52,324 nt of DNA from Proluteimonas flavola (lineage in GTDB: Bacteria; Pseudomonadota; Gammaproteobacteria; Xanthomonadales; Xanthomonadaceae), in assembly GCF_021191705.1 (NCBI RefSeq), contig NZ_JAIWPU010000047.1:1-52324 (forward strand), given 5' to 3'. Of this stretch, positions 1 to 9,087 are shown one piece after another; within the stretch, counting starts at the first letter, position 1, and each line of letters opens with the position of its first letter. The notes beneath the pieces are model-generated. The model worked only from the letters and a program-made list of their open reading frames with translations, searched no databases and had not been told where the DNA came from. The position numbers and the translations under genes are program-made.

Positions 1-30
1 CTCCCACAGATCCCACAAGGCGCAATTTCT

Positions 31-1422
31 TCAGCCGCGCTTCCAGCGCACGCCCTGCGGCGTGTCCTCGAGCACGATCCGTTCGGCCGCGAGCTGGTCG
101 CGGATCGCATCGGCGCGGGCGAAATCGCGGGCCTGCTTGGCGGCGATGCGTTCGTCGATCAGCGCCTGGATGCGCCTGTCGTCGTCGTCGCTGGCGCCGC
201 GGGCGAACCAGTCGGCAGGTGCCTGCTGCAGCAGCCCCAGCGCGAGACCGGCACCGAGGAGTTCCGCCTTGCGCATTGCGCGCGTGGCGGCGTCGGTGGC
301 CTTGCGCGCCTCGCCGGCGATGCGGGCGACCTCGGCCAGCGCGGCTGGCGTATTGAGGTCCTCGTCGAGCGCGCGCTCGATGCTGTCGGGAATGCGGGCG
401 TCGGCCTCGACATCGGCCAGATCGCGCAGCGTGCCGTAGAGCCGGTCCAGCGTGCGCACCGACTGTTCGATCAGTGCATCCGACCAGTCCAGCGGCTGGC
501 GGTAGTGCGCCGAGAGCAGGGCATACCGCAGCGCCTCGGGTGCATGCGTGCGCACCAGGTCGTGCACGCGCTCGATGTTGCCGATCGATTTGGACATCTT
601 GCTGCCGGCGAAGGTCAGCATGCCGTTGTGCAGCCAGACGTTCGCGAACGGCGCGCCGCCATGCGCGCATTCGCTCTGCGCGATCTCGTTCTCGTGATGC
701 GGGAACTGCAGGTCGACGCCGCCGGCGTGGATGTCGATCGTCTCGCCCAGATGCGCGGCGGCCATTGCCGAGCATTCGATGTGCCAGCCGGGCCGGCCGA
801 TGCCCCAGGGCGCTTCCCAGCCCGGCAGAGCCTGCCCCGGACCTGATCCGGGGTCATCGATCGAGGGCTTCCACAATACGAAGTCGCCGGGATCGCGCTT
901 GTACGGCGCGACCTCGATGCGGGCGCCGGCGATCATGTCGTCGGTGTCGCGGCGCGAAAGCTTGCCGTAGCCGTCGAAGCTGCCGACCGCGAACAGCACG
1001 TGGCCTTCCGCCGCATAGGCGTGGCCGCTGTCGATCAGGCGCTCGATCATCGCGACGATCTGCCCGATGTGCGCGGTCGCGGCCGGCTCGATGTCCGGCG
1101 GGGCGATGCCCAGCGCGGCCATGTCCTCGCGATAGGCGGCGGCGAAGCGATCGGTGATCGTCGAGATCGGCACGCCCTGGTCGCGCGCGGCGGCGTTGAT
1201 CTTGTCGTCGACGTCGGTGATGTTGCGCGCGTACTTCAGCGCGCCGAAACGCCGCCGCAGCAGGTCGGCCAGCACGCCGAACACCACCGGGCCGCGCGCA
1301 TTGCCGATGTGGACGTAGTTGTAGACCGTGGGGCCGCAGACGTACATCGTCGGGCACGCGGGATCGAGGGGCGCGAACGGTTCGAGGCGGCGGGTCAGGC
1401 TGTTGTAGAGATGCAGGGACAT
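31..1422 (-). CDS. cysS: Cysteine--tRNA ligase
   Basis: Charges tRNA-Cys in the cytoplasm. The 463-residue protein has the class I fold signatures: the zinc cysteine in [18 protein letters not shown] (C29, HIGN 38-41), the second zinc motif around [12 protein letters not shown] (209-220), and KMSKS at 275-279. An in-frame start 37 codons upstream exists, but family members begin at MSLHLYNSL, so I start at 1422. Residues about 188-200 ([13 protein letters not shown]) are longer than the usual loop before WxxPWG and are encoded by a 19-bp intergenic-type palindrome at 835-853. Length is otherwise normal for the family. It is monocistronic here, and the stop lies near the window edge. Confidence 0.97.
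   Translation of the reverse strand: MSLHLYNSLTRRLEPFAPLDPACPTMYVCGPTVYNYVHIGNARGPVVFGVLADLLRRRFGALKYARNITDVDDKINAAARDQGVPISTITDRFAAAYREDMAALGIAPPDIEPAATAHIGQIVAMIERLIDSGHAYAAEGHVLFAVGSFDGYGKLSRRDTDDMIAGARIEVAPYKRDPGDFVLWKPSIDDPGSGPGQALPGWEAPWGIGRPGWHIECSAMAAAHLGETIDIHAGGVDLQFPHHENEIAQSECAHGGAPFANVWLHNGMLTFAGSKMSKSIGNIERVHDLVRTHAPEALRYALLSAHYRQPLDWSDALIEQSVRTLDRLYGTLRDLADVEADARIPDSIERALDEDLNTPAALAEVARIAGEARKATDAATRAMRKAELLGAGLALGLLQQAPADWFARGASDDDDRRIQALIDERIAAKQARDFARADAIRDQLAAERIVLEDTPQGVRWKRG
835..853. repeat. Palindrome CCCCGGA-N5-TCCGGGG inside cysS
   Basis: The arms CCCCGGA (835-841) and TCCGGGG (847-853) form a perfect 7-bp inverted repeat. It is read in frame through cysS codons 190-196. 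This motif is typical of short palindromic elements in intergenic DNA of GC-rich proteobacteria; its presence in a coding region is unusual. Confidence 0.7.
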
Positions 1423-1570
1423 GGCGGGCTCGCCGGGATAACCGGACGATTCTAACGGCGCTCGCGGCGCCGCGCTGCTACCGGCATCGCGCGGCCTGCA
1501 AGCCGCATTGCAGCGGGCATGACGCGTGTTCACGACAGCATCGATTCAGCCCCCGCAGGTGGGCGCGGCC

Positions 1571-1576
1571 TACACT
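1571..1576 (+). promoter_or_regulatory. Candidate -10 element (TACACT) of the 1583 gene
   Basis: TACACT lies 7 nt before a GTG codon at 1583. That spacing would put the transcription start at or beside the start codon, giving a leaderless message. No convincing -35 is visible. Leaderless messages are common in xanthomonads, but here this is inference. Confidence 0.35.
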
Positions 1577-1582
1577 GCATCG

Positions 1583-2074
1583 GTGTCGATCGCGCTCCGA
1601 AGCCACCCTCGTGCGAATCCCGCGCTGCCCGTCCTGGCGGTGCTGTTCGTCTGCGCGTGCCCGGTCTTCGCGCAAAGCCCGCCGCCGGCGCCCGAGAACG
1701 CGCGCTTCGAGTACGCCCAGGTGTTGCGGGCCGAACCGGTCTACCAGACCCTGCGCGCGACCAGCATGGTCGAGCGGTGCGAGGCCACGACGCCCGTCGC
1801 CGAAGAGCAGCGGCGCGGTGTCGCGCGCTGGGTCGGCGCGGTCAAGGACGTGTTGCGTTCGGAGGACGACAGCGTCGAGGAGACCGATCGCTCCGTCGGC
1901 GGCGACTGCCGCATGGTGCCGATCGAGCGGGAGTTCCGCCGGCCGATCGCCTACGACGTCGACTACGTGCACAAGGGGGTCAAGTACCGGTCGCGGCTCC
2001 CCTACGACCCGGGCAATCGCCTGCGCGTACGCGTGTCGGTGACGCCCGTCGTGCCGCCGCCCGGCGAGCGTTGA
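1583..2074 (+). CDS. Exported hypothetical protein
   Basis: A 163-residue protein of unknown function when read from GTG 1583. It starts with a signal peptide (hydrophobic PALPVLAVLFVCACPVFA followed by Q), so it is probably periplasmic or outer-membrane associated. The mature part has two cysteines far apart (in MVERCEATT and GDCRMVP) that could form a disulfide, and a conserved-looking C-terminal part (YDVDYVHKGVKYRSRLPYDPG). Similar short exported proteins occur in xanthomonads with no assigned role. A GTG at 1526 is also in frame, but it would put 19 charged or polar residues before the signal and precede the likely -10. A terminator follows at 2272. Confidence 0.7.
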   Translation: MSIALRSHPRANPALPVLAVLFVCACPVFAQSPPPAPENARFEYAQVLRAEPVYQTLRATSMVERCEATTPVAEEQRRGVARWVGAVKDVLRSEDDSVEETDRSVGGDCRMVPIEREFRRPIAYDVDYVHKGVKYRSRLPYDPGNRLRVRVSVTPVVPPPGER

Positions 2075-2271
2075 GCATGGCCGTCGCCGCTGTTGCAGTG
2101 CAGCGCTTCGCATGCGAGGATTCGCGCCTCATGAACGCCCCGCGCGCCAACGCCGACATCCTGACCTCCGCCCGTATGGCGTCGGGCATGACCTCGCGTG
2201 CCCGCCGACCGGAAGCCCACATCCTCCCGGGCTAGTCGGAACGTCGTTCGCGTATGCGTGCTGTTCTGCGG

Positions 2272-2297
2272 AAACCCGGCCGATGCCGGGTTTTTTC
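2272..2297 (+). terminator. Rho-independent terminator
   Basis: An AACCCGGC/GCCGGGTT stem with a four-base loop is followed by TTTTTT (2291-2296). It probably ends the exported-protein transcript and insulates argF'. The remaining spacer 2075-2366 contains no gene I can support. Confidence 0.75.
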
Positions 2298-2366
2298 GTT
2301 TCCGAAACGTTGATTTCACCGATCCATCCGATTCTTCCTCCAATCGCCTCCACGAGATTTCCACCG

Positions 2367-3386
2367 ATGACCGCGATCCGACACTTCCTCAATACGCAGG
2401 ACTGGTCCCGTCCCGACCTCGACGCCCTGCTGGCCGATGCCGCGCGCTTCAAGCGCGAGAAGCTCGGCGACGCGCTCAAGGGCAGGTCGATCGCGCTGGT
2501 GTTCTTCAATCCGTCGATGCGCACGCGCACCAGCTTCGAACTCGGCGCGTTCCAGCTCGGCGGCCACGCCATCGTGCTGCAGCCGGGCAAGGACGCCTGG
2601 CCGATCGAGTTCGACCTGGGCACGGTGATGGACGGCGACACCGAGGAACACATCGCCGAAGTCGCGCGCGTGCTCGGCCGCTACGTCGACATGATCGGCG
2701 TGCGTGCGTTCCCGAAGTTCGTGGACTGGAGCAAGGACCGCGAGGACGTGGTGCTCAAGAGCTTCGCCAAGTATTCGCCGGTGCCGGTCATCAACATGGA
2801 GACCATCACCCACCCCTGCCAGGAGCTGGCGCACGCGCTGGCGCTGCAGGAGCACTTCGGCACCAATGATCTGCGCGGCAGGAAGTACGTGCTGACCTGG
2901 ACCTATCACCCCAAGCCGCTCAACACCGCGGTCGCCAACTCGGCACTGACCATCGCCACGCGCTTAGGGATGGACGTGACCCTGCTGTGCCCGACCCCGG
3001 ACTACGTGCTCGACGCACGCTACATGGACTGGGCGGCGCAGAACGTCGCCGAGAGCGGCGGTTCGCTTGCCGTCAGCCACGACATCGACAGTGCCTACGC
3101 CGGCGCCGACGTGGTCTACGCCAAGAGCTGGGGCGCGCTGCCGTTCTTCGGCAACTGGGCGCCCGAAAAGCCGATCCGCGACCAGTACAAGCACTTCATC
3201 GTCGACGAAGCCAAGATGGCACTGACCAACAACGGCGTGTTCTCGCACTGCCTGCCGCTGCGCCGCAACGTCAAGGCCACCGACGCGGTGATGGACTCGC
3301 CCAACTGCATCGCCATCGACGAGGCCGAGAACCGGCTGCATGTGCAGAAGGCGGTGATGGCGACCCTGATGGGTCGCCGGGATTAG
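2367..3386 (+). CDS. argF': N-acetylornithine carbamoyltransferase
   Basis: Transfers the carbamoyl group to N-acetyl-L-ornithine, giving N-acetylcitrulline. This is the acetylated variant of the arginine pathway known from Xanthomonas. The 339-residue length equals the characterised X. campestris enzyme and the sequence is nearly collinear with it. The carbamoyl-phosphate loop is [11 protein letters not shown] (50-60). E93 and K303 (in LRRNVKAT) correspond to the acetylornithine-recognition glutamate and the carboxylated lysine of that enzyme (E92, K302). Ordinary ornithine carbamoyltransferases lack this signature. The ATG at 2367 matches the family N-terminus ([10 protein letters not shown]). 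First gene of the arg run; its TAG stop overlaps the first unit of a GGGATTC repeat. Confidence 0.96.
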   Translation: MTAIRHFLNTQDWSRPDLDALLADAARFKREKLGDALKGRSIALVFFNPSMRTRTSFELGAFQLGGHAIVLQPGKDAWPIEFDLGTVMDGDTEEHIAEVARVLGRYVDMIGVRAFPKFVDWSKDREDVVLKSFAKYSPVPVINMETITHPCQELAHALALQEHFGTNDLRGRKYVLTWTYHPKPLNTAVANSALTIATRLGMDVTLLCPTPDYVLDARYMDWAAQNVAESGGSLAVSHDIDSAYAGADVVYAKSWGALPFFGNWAPEKPIRDQYKHFIVDEAKMALTNNGVFSHCLPLRRNVKATDAVMDSPNCIAIDEAENRLHVQKAVMATLMGRRD

Positions 3387-3406
3387 GGATTCGGGATTCG
3401 GGATTC
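3386..3406 (+). repeat. GGGATTC tandem heptamer, three units
   Basis: Three perfect GGGATTC units begin at the last base of the argF' stop. They are complementary to the four GAATCCC units inside the start of argG, so the two blocks can pair around the argG ribosome-binding site. Confidence 0.9.
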
Positions 3407-3460
3407 GAAAGAGTCCCGCCCGCGTTCGGACACCAATTTCCACTTTCCAGAGAGACCTCC

Positions 3461-4708
3461 ATGTCGCTGCACTCCGCTTCCCCGAATCCCGAATCCCGAA
3501 TCCCGAATCCCGCGGCTGAAAGCCGCGACATCGTTCTTGCGTTCAGTGGCGGTCTCGACACCAGCTTCTGCGTGCCCTATCTGAAAGAGCAGGGCTGGAC
3601 CGTACACACCGTGTTCGCCGATACCGGCGGCGTCGATGCCGAAGAGCGCGCCTTCATCGAGCAGCGCGCGGCCGAACTCGGTGTCGCCAGCCACGCCACC
3701 GTCGATGGCGGTCCGGCGATCTGGGACGGTTTCGTCAAGCCGTTCGTCTGGGCCGGGGAGGCCTACCAGGGCCAGTACCCGCTGCTGGTGTCGGACCGCT
3801 ACCTGATCGTCGATGCCGCGCTCGCGCGCGCTGCCGAACTCGGCACCAATGCGATCGCGCACGGCTGCACCGGCATGGGCAACGACCAGGTGCGGTTCGA
3901 TCTGGCGGTGAAGGCGCAGGGCGAGTTCCGCATCGTGGCGCCGATCCGCGAGATCCAGAAGGAACACACGCAGACGCGCGCCTACGAGCAGGCGTATCTG
4001 GAAGCGCGTGGCTTCGGCGTGCGCGCCAAGCAGCAGGCCTACACGATCAACGAGAACCTGCTGGGCCTGACGATGTCCGGCGGCGAGATCGATCGCTGGG
4101 AGGCGCCGGGCGAGGGTGCCCGCGGCTGGTGCGCACCGCGCCCCGAATGGCCGGACGCGCCGCTGCAGGTCAATGTCCGCTTCGAGCAGGGCACGGCGGT
4201 CGCGCTCGATGGCGAAACGCTGCCGGGCGCGCAGATCCTGGCGAAGCTCAACGCGCTGTTCGCGCCCTACGGCGTGGGCCGCGGCGTCTATACCGGCGAC
4301 ACCGTGATCGGCCTCAAGGGCCGCATCGTGTACGAGGCGCCGGGCCTGGTCTCGCTGCTCGCCGCGCACCGCGCACTCGAGGACACGGTGCTGACCAAGC
4401 AGCAGAACCGCTTCAAGCCCGAGGTCGCGCGCAAGTGGACCGAACTGGTCTACGAAGGCTTCTTCCACGATCCGCTCAAGGCCGACATCGAGGCCTTCCT
4501 CGAATCCTCCCAGGCCAAGGTCAGCGGTGAAGTGGTGCTGGAAACCCGTGGCGGCCGCGTCGACGCGGTGGCGGTGACCTCGCCGCACATCCTCAACGCC
4601 AAGGGCGCGACCTATGCGCAGTCGGCGGACTGGGGCGTCGAAGAGGCCGAGGGCTTCATCAAGCTGTTCGGTATGAGCAGCACGCTGTACGCGCAAGTGA
4701 ACCGCTGA
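3461..4708 (+). CDS. argG: Argininosuccinate synthase
   Basis: Joins citrulline and aspartate using ATP to give argininosuccinate. The N-type ATP pyrophosphatase loop SGGLDTS is at residues 29-35. At 415 residues it is about 20 longer than usual: in relatives the protein begins just before [13 protein letters not shown]. The extra N-terminus ([12 protein letters not shown]) is encoded by GAATCCC heptamer repeats at 3484-3511. The ATG at 3461 follows AGAGA at 3451-3455. A start nearer residue 20 would need a non-ATG codon, so the extension may be real. The product of argE' (citrulline) is its substrate. Confidence 0.93.
   Translation: MSLHSASPNPESRIPNPAAESRDIVLAFSGGLDTSFCVPYLKEQGWTVHTVFADTGGVDAEERAFIEQRAAELGVASHATVDGGPAIWDGFVKPFVWAGEAYQGQYPLLVSDRYLIVDAALARAAELGTNAIAHGCTGMGNDQVRFDLAVKAQGEFRIVAPIREIQKEHTQTRAYEQAYLEARGFGVRAKQQAYTINENLLGLTMSGGEIDRWEAPGEGARGWCAPRPEWPDAPLQVNVRFEQGTAVALDGETLPGAQILAKLNALFAPYGVGRGVYTGDTVIGLKGRIVYEAPGLVSLLAAHRALEDTVLTKQQNRFKPEVARKWTELVYEGFFHDPLKADIEAFLESSQAKVSGEVVLETRGGRVDAVAVTSPHILNAKGATYAQSADWGVEEAEGFIKLFGMSSTLYAQVNR
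3484..3511 (+). repeat. GAATCCC tandem heptamer, four units, within argG
   Basis: Four perfect GAATCCC units, the reverse complement of those at 3386-3406. They are followed at once by a CGCGGCT-GAA-AGCCGCG hairpin (3511-3527). All lie within the first 23 codons of argG. Confidence 0.9.
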
Positions 4709-4717
4709 ACTTTCGGA

Positions 4718-4799
4718 CGTCATCCCCGCGCAGGCGGGGATCCAGTGTCTCTTGCTGAGTGCATCAAGGCGCTGGATTCCCGCCTGCGCGGGAATGACG
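4718..4799. repeat. CGTCATCCC-type inverted-repeat element
   Basis: Starts with CGTCATCCCCGCG and ends with the inverted CGCGGGAATGACG. Internal GGATCCAG/CTGGATTCC halves are also inverted. It fills the argG-argE' spacer and belongs to the same family as the elements at 5997, 11865, 27916 and 35873. Confidence 0.85.
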
Positions 4800-4841
4800 A
4801 CATTCTGTGCTCAACGCTCCAATCCAGTTGAAACGAATGCG

Positions 4842-5975
4842 ATGACCGATCTGCTGACCCAAACGCTCGACCATCTCGAACAGCTGGTGTCCTTCGACAC
4901 CCGCAATCCGCCGCGTGCGATTGCGGCCGAGGGCGGGATCTTCGATTACATCCGCAGCCGGCTGCCGGGCTTCGATGTCGAGGTGATCGACCATGGCGCC
5001 GGCGCGGTGAGCCTGTTCGCGGTGCGCGGTGCGCCGACGGTGCTGTTCAACGTGCATCTGGATACGGTGCCGGATTCGCCGGACTGGAGCGCCGATCCGC
5101 ATGTGATGCGGCGTCTCGACGATCGCGTGGTCGGCCTCGGCGTCTGCGACATCAAGGGCGCGGCGGCGGCGCTGATCGCGGCGGCCAATGCCGGTGATGG
5201 CGATGCGGCATTCCTGTTCTCTTCGGATGAGGAGGCCAACGATCCGCGTTGCATCGCAGCCTTCCTCGCGCGCGGTCTGCAGTTCGAGGCCGTGCTGGTC
5301 GCCGAGCCGACGCAGTGCGAAGCGGTACTCGCACATCGCGGCATCAGTTCGGTGCTGATGCGTTTCGCCGGCACTGCGGGGCATGCCTCGGGCAAGCAGG
5401 ATCCGGCGGCGAGCGCGCTCCACCAGGCGATGCGTTGGGGCGGCCGCGCGCTCGATCATGTCGAATCCTTGGCGCACGCGCGCTTCGGCGGCCTGACCGG
5501 TCTGCGCTTCAACATCGGCCGGGTCGAGGGCGGCATCAAGGCCAACATGATCGCGCCGGCTGCAGAGCTGCGGTTCGGTTTCAGGCCGCTGCCGTCGATG
5601 GATGTCGACGATCTGCTGAAAACTTTCGCCGGATTCGCCCAGCCCGAGGCGGCGCATTTCGAGGAAACCTTCCGCGGTCCCAGCCTGCCGTCAGGCGACA
5701 TCGCGCGCGCGGAGGACCGCCGGCTCGCCGCGCGCGACATCGCCGACGCCTTCGACCTGCCGATCGGCAATGCCGTCGATTTCTGGACCGAGGCCTCGCT
5801 GTTCTCGGCCGGCGGCCATACCGCGCTGGTCTACGGCCCCGGCGACATCGCTCAGGCGCATACCGCCGACGAGTTCGTGACCCTTGACCAGCTGCGGCGC
5901 TACGTCGAGTCGGTGGATCGGATCATCAACGGCGGGTCGGCCGCGGATCTGCGCGAACGAGGGCGAAACGAATGA
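4842..5975 (+). CDS. argE': N-acetylcitrulline deacetylase (ArgE-like M20 peptidase)
   Basis: Removes the acetyl group late in the acetylated arginine route. Because the neighbour is acetylornithine carbamoyltransferase, the natural substrate is probably N-acetylcitrulline, as shown for the Xanthomonas homologue, rather than acetylornithine. The 377-residue M20 metalloenzyme shows metal ligands H72 (VHLDTVPD), D103 (GVCDIKG) and the catalytic/ligand pair E130-E131 (SSDEEAN). The dimerisation (lid) domain occupies roughly residues 165-285. An upstream in-frame ATG at 4752 would add residues coded by the preceding repeat (RRWIPACAGMT), so I chose ATG 4842. Confidence 0.92.
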   Translation: MTDLLTQTLDHLEQLVSFDTRNPPRAIAAEGGIFDYIRSRLPGFDVEVIDHGAGAVSLFAVRGAPTVLFNVHLDTVPDSPDWSADPHVMRRLDDRVVGLGVCDIKGAAAALIAAANAGDGDAAFLFSSDEEANDPRCIAAFLARGLQFEAVLVAEPTQCEAVLAHRGISSVLMRFAGTAGHASGKQDPAASALHQAMRWGGRALDHVESLAHARFGGLTGLRFNIGRVEGGIKANMIAPAAELRFGFRPLPSMDVDDLLKTFAGFAQPEAAHFEETFRGPSLPSGDIARAEDRRLAARDIADAFDLPIGNAVDFWTEASLFSAGGHTALVYGPGDIAQAHTADEFVTLDQLRRYVESVDRIINGGSAADLRERGRNE

Positions 5976-5996
5976 TGTCCCCATAGATCGTGAAGT

Positions 5997-6024
5997 CGTC
6001 ATTCCCGCTTTCGCGGGAATGACG
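5997..6024. repeat. Short CGTCATTCCCGC palindrome
   Basis: Arms CGTCATTCCCGC and GCGGGAATGACG enclose a four-base loop. It is a minimal copy of the CGTCATTCC family and sits between argE' and argB. Confidence 0.85.
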
Positions 6025-6107
6025 GGGGCAAGAATCCGCCGGGCTCCTGCTTTCATTCTCGCCCAGCCGCGTCGACCTTTTGCAAAAAACAACACAGAAC
6101 CCTATCC

Positions 6108-7424
6108 ATGCAAGCCCACCACCAGACTCGCCAGACCATCGTGCGCCTGCTCTCCAGCATGGCCAGCGCGAAGGAGATCAGCCAGTACCTCAAGCGGTTT
6201 TCGCAGCTCGACGCCAAGCGTTTCGCGGTGGTCAAGGTCGGCGGGGCGGTGCTGCGCGACGATCTCGAGGCGCTGACCTCGTCGCTGTCGTTCCTTCAGG
6301 AGGTCGGCCTGACCCCGATCGTGCTGCACGGCGCCGGTCCGCAACTCGATGCGGAACTGTCGGCCGCGGGCATCAAGAAGACCACGGTCGGTGGCCTGCG
6401 CGTGACCACGCCCGAGGCGCTGGCCATCGTGCGCCGCGTGTTCCAGGCGGCGAACCTGCGGCTGGTCGAGGCGCTGCAGAAGAACGGCGCGCGCGCGACC
6501 TCGATCACCGGCGGCGTGTTCGAGGCGGACTATCTCGACCAGGCGACGTATGGGCTGGTCGGCGAGGTGCGCGGCGTGAACCTGGCGCCGATCGAAGCCA
6601 GCCTGCAGGCCGGCTCGATTCCTGTGATCACCAGCCTGGGCGAAACCGCCTCGGGCCAGATCCTCAACATCAATGCCGACTTCGCCGCCAACGAGCTGGT
6701 GCGCGAACTGCAGCCCTACAAGATCATCTTCCTCACCGGGACCGGCGGGTTGCTCGACGCGGACGGCAAGGTCATCGACTCGATCAACCTGTCGACCGAG
6801 TACGACCACCTGATCCAGCAGCCGTGGCTGCATGGCGGCATGAAGGTCAAGATCGAGCAGATCAAGGATCTTCTCGACGGCCTGCCGATGGCCTCGTCGG
6901 TGTCGATCACGCGCCCGGCCGATCTCGCCAAGGAACTGTTCACGCACAAGGGCTCGGGCACGCTGGTCCGTCGCGGCGAGCGCGTGCTGCACGCGGCCGA
7001 CTGGTCGGAACTGGATCTCGAACGGCTCAAGTCATTGATCGAGTCGAGTTTCGGCCGCGAACTCGCCCCCGATTACTTCGAACGCACGCCGCTGCTGCGC
7101 GCCTACGTCAGCGAGAACTACCGCGCCGCGGTGATCCTGGCCGAGGCCGAGGGGACGGTGTATCTGGACAAGTTCGCCGTGCTCGACGACGCGCAGGGCG
7201 AGGGCCTCGGCCGCGCCGTGTGGAACGTCATGCGCGAGGAGACGCCCCAGCTGTTCTGGCGCTCGCGCCACAACAACCTGGTCAACATCTTCTACTACGC
7301 CGAGTCCGACGGCTGCATCAAGCAGGAAGCATGGAAGGTGTTCTGGTACGGACTCGACGGTTTCGAGCAGATCCAGCGCTGCGTCGCGCATTGCGCGACG
7401 CGCCCGCCGACGCTGGTGGGCTGA
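6108..7424 (+). CDS. argB: Bifunctional N-acetylglutamate synthase/kinase
   Basis: Catalyses the first two arginine steps in one chain. Residues about 35-290 are an amino-acid kinase domain ([11 protein letters not shown] at 41-51, LHGAGPQLD). The last ~140 residues are a GNAT domain of the vertebrate-NAGS type ([22 protein letters not shown] is the acetyl-CoA loop, [18 protein letters not shown] follows). The 438-residue length and sequence match the X. campestris NAGS-K fusion. No separate argA or argJ is present in the window, consistent with this enzyme supplying N-acetylglutamate. ATG 6108 matches the family N-terminus ([18 protein letters not shown]). Confidence 0.96.
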   Translation: MQAHHQTRQTIVRLLSSMASAKEISQYLKRFSQLDAKRFAVVKVGGAVLRDDLEALTSSLSFLQEVGLTPIVLHGAGPQLDAELSAAGIKKTTVGGLRVTTPEALAIVRRVFQAANLRLVEALQKNGARATSITGGVFEADYLDQATYGLVGEVRGVNLAPIEASLQAGSIPVITSLGETASGQILNINADFAANELVRELQPYKIIFLTGTGGLLDADGKVIDSINLSTEYDHLIQQPWLHGGMKVKIEQIKDLLDGLPMASSVSITRPADLAKELFTHKGSGTLVRRGERVLHAADWSELDLERLKSLIESSFGRELAPDYFERTPLLRAYVSENYRAAVILAEAEGTVYLDKFAVLDDAQGEGLGRAVWNVMREETPQLFWRSRHNNLVNIFYYAESDGCIKQEAWKVFWYGLDGFEQIQRCVAHCATRPPTLVG

Positions 7425-7448
7425 GTGGGCGATCGCGCCGCAAACGCC

Positions 7449-8036
7449 ATGTGGACCGAGGCGCCGAAGCTGGGCGGCCGCCATGTCTCGCTGGTGCCGC
7501 TGGCATCGGCGCATGCCGATGCGTTGGCCGCAGTGTCGCGCGACAGCGGCCTGCACACGGCCTGGTATACCCATGTGCCCGCGCCCGATGATGTGCCGCG
7601 CTACATCGACAAGGCGCTCGACGCGCAGGCAGCCGGCGAAGCGCTCGCGTTCGCGGTGCTGGACGCCGGCGGCGAGGTCGTCGGCAGCACGCGCTTCTAC
7701 GATCTCGACGCCGCGGTGCCCAACCTCAAGATCGGCTACACCTGGTACGCGCCGCGCGTGCAGCGCACCGGTCTCAACACCGAGGCCAAGCTGTTGCTGT
7801 TCGCGCATGCCTTCGACGTACTGGGGTGTGCGTCGGTGGCGTTCGAGACCAGCTGGTTCAACCATGCCTCGCGCGCGGCCATCGCGCGCCTGGGCGCGAA
7901 ACAGGATGGCGTGTTGCGCCATCACAAGCGGCATGCCGACGGCTCGCTGCGCGACACCGTGGTGTTCTCGGTGATCGACGCCGAGTGGCCGGCGGTGCGT
8001 CGCCATCTTCGTCACAAGCTGGACAGCCATCCATGA
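7449..8036 (+). CDS. GNAT family N-acetyltransferase (RimJ/RimL-like)
   Basis: Predicted to move an acetyl group from acetyl-CoA to an amine; the substrate is unknown. The 195-residue protein shows the RimJ/RimL-like pattern: [10 protein letters not shown] near the start, [36 protein letters not shown] (acyl-CoA loop, with the motif degenerate), and a C-terminal [19 protein letters not shown]. It lies inside the arg run and ends with an ATGA overlap with argC, so it is co-transcribed. A GTG at 7425, adjacent to the argB stop, would add eight residues and is possible. Its place suggests, but does not show, a link to arginine metabolism. Confidence 0.8.
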   Translation: MWTEAPKLGGRHVSLVPLASAHADALAAVSRDSGLHTAWYTHVPAPDDVPRYIDKALDAQAAGEALAFAVLDAGGEVVGSTRFYDLDAAVPNLKIGYTWYAPRVQRTGLNTEAKLLLFAHAFDVLGCASVAFETSWFNHASRAAIARLGAKQDGVLRHHKRHADGSLRDTVVFSVIDAEWPAVRRHLRHKLDSHP

Positions 8037-8986
8037 GCACATCCCCCATCCGCCTCGGGATCGTCGGCGCGCGCGGCCATACCGGCCAGGAACTGATCCG
8101 CCTCGTCGCCGCGCATCCGGGCCTCGAACTCGCGTTCGTGTCCTCGCGCGAGCTCGACGGCCAGCGCGTCGCCGACCACACCGACGGCTTCCAAGGTGAG
8201 CTGCGCTTCGAAAGCCTCGATGCCGACGCGGTCGCCGCCAAAGGCGTCGATGCGGTGATCCTCGCGCTGCCCAATGGCAAGGCTGCGCCGTTCGTCGCCG
8301 CGATCGATGCCGCCAGGCCGGACACCGTGATCGTCGATCTGTCGGCGGATTACCGCTTCGACGCCGGCTGGTATTACGGCCTGCCGGAACTGACGCGTGG
8401 GCGTTACGCCGGCCAGCGCCGGATCAGCAATCCGGGTTGCTACGCGACCGCGATGCAGCTGGCGATCGCGCCGCTGATCGGGCACCTTGCTGGTCCGCCG
8501 CAGTGCTTCGGCGTCTCGGGCTACTCGGGCGCGGGTACCACGCCGTCGGACAAGAACGACACCGCGCTGCTGGCCGACAACCTGATGCCCTACGCGCTGA
8601 CCGACCACGTGCACGAGCGCGAAGTGTCGAAGCAGCTGTCGCTGCCGGTCGAGTTCATGCCGCACGTGGCGCCGCATTTCCGCGGCATCACGATGACGGT
8701 GAACCTGTGGCTCTCAGTACCGATGTCGCGCGAGGCGGTGAAGGCGCTGTACGAGACGCGTTATGCCGACGAGCCGCTGGTCGAGGTGATCGACGACGCG
8801 CCCTGGGTCAGCCGCATCGCCGGCCGCCACGGCGTGCAGATCGGTGCCTTCACGATGGCGCCGGGCAATGGCCGCGTCGTGGTCGTGGCAACCCTCGACA
8901 ACCTGCTCAAGGGCGCGGCGACGCAGGCGATGCAGAACCTCAATCTCGCGCTGGGCTTCGACGAGCTGACGTCGATTCCGCATTGA
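8033..8986 (+). CDS. argC: N-acetyl-gamma-glutamyl-phosphate reductase
   Basis: NADPH-dependent reduction of N-acetylglutamyl phosphate, the product of the fused kinase upstream, to the semialdehyde. The 317-residue protein has a dinucleotide loop GARGHTG (12-18) and the catalytic cysteine in SNPGCYATA (C136). [12 protein letters not shown] is the conserved C-terminal substrate segment. The start ATG overlaps the preceding GNAT stop by four bases, which indicates translational coupling. Confidence 0.96.
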   Translation: MSTSPIRLGIVGARGHTGQELIRLVAAHPGLELAFVSSRELDGQRVADHTDGFQGELRFESLDADAVAAKGVDAVILALPNGKAAPFVAAIDAARPDTVIVDLSADYRFDAGWYYGLPELTRGRYAGQRRISNPGCYATAMQLAIAPLIGHLAGPPQCFGVSGYSGAGTTPSDKNDTALLADNLMPYALTDHVHEREVSKQLSLPVEFMPHVAPHFRGITMTVNLWLSVPMSREAVKALYETRYADEPLVEVIDDAPWVSRIAGRHGVQIGAFTMAPGNGRVVVVATLDNLLKGAATQAMQNLNLALGFDELTSIPH

Positions 8987-8998
8987 CGCACTGTCTGT

Positions 8999-9065
8999 GT
9001 GGGAGCGCGCTTGCGCGCGATGGGCTTGACCGGGAGTGCCCCATCGCGCGCGAGCGCGCTCCCAC
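8999..9065. repeat. GTGGGAGCGCGC-type REP hairpin
   Basis: GTGGGAGCGCGCT at the left and AGCGCGCTCCCAC at the right are perfect inverses, with GCGCGATGGG/CCCCATCGCGC as the inner stem. It fills the argC-argH spacer. Further copies are at 26374, 30378, 45779, 45919, 48182 and 52258. Confidence 0.9.
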
Positions 9066-9087
9066 TACATCCACAACGGAAACCGAT

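Noticed and set aside
4752..4841. N-terminal extension of argE' from ATG 4752
   Set aside because: The added residues are encoded by the CGTCATCCC repeat and are unlike the M20 family start.
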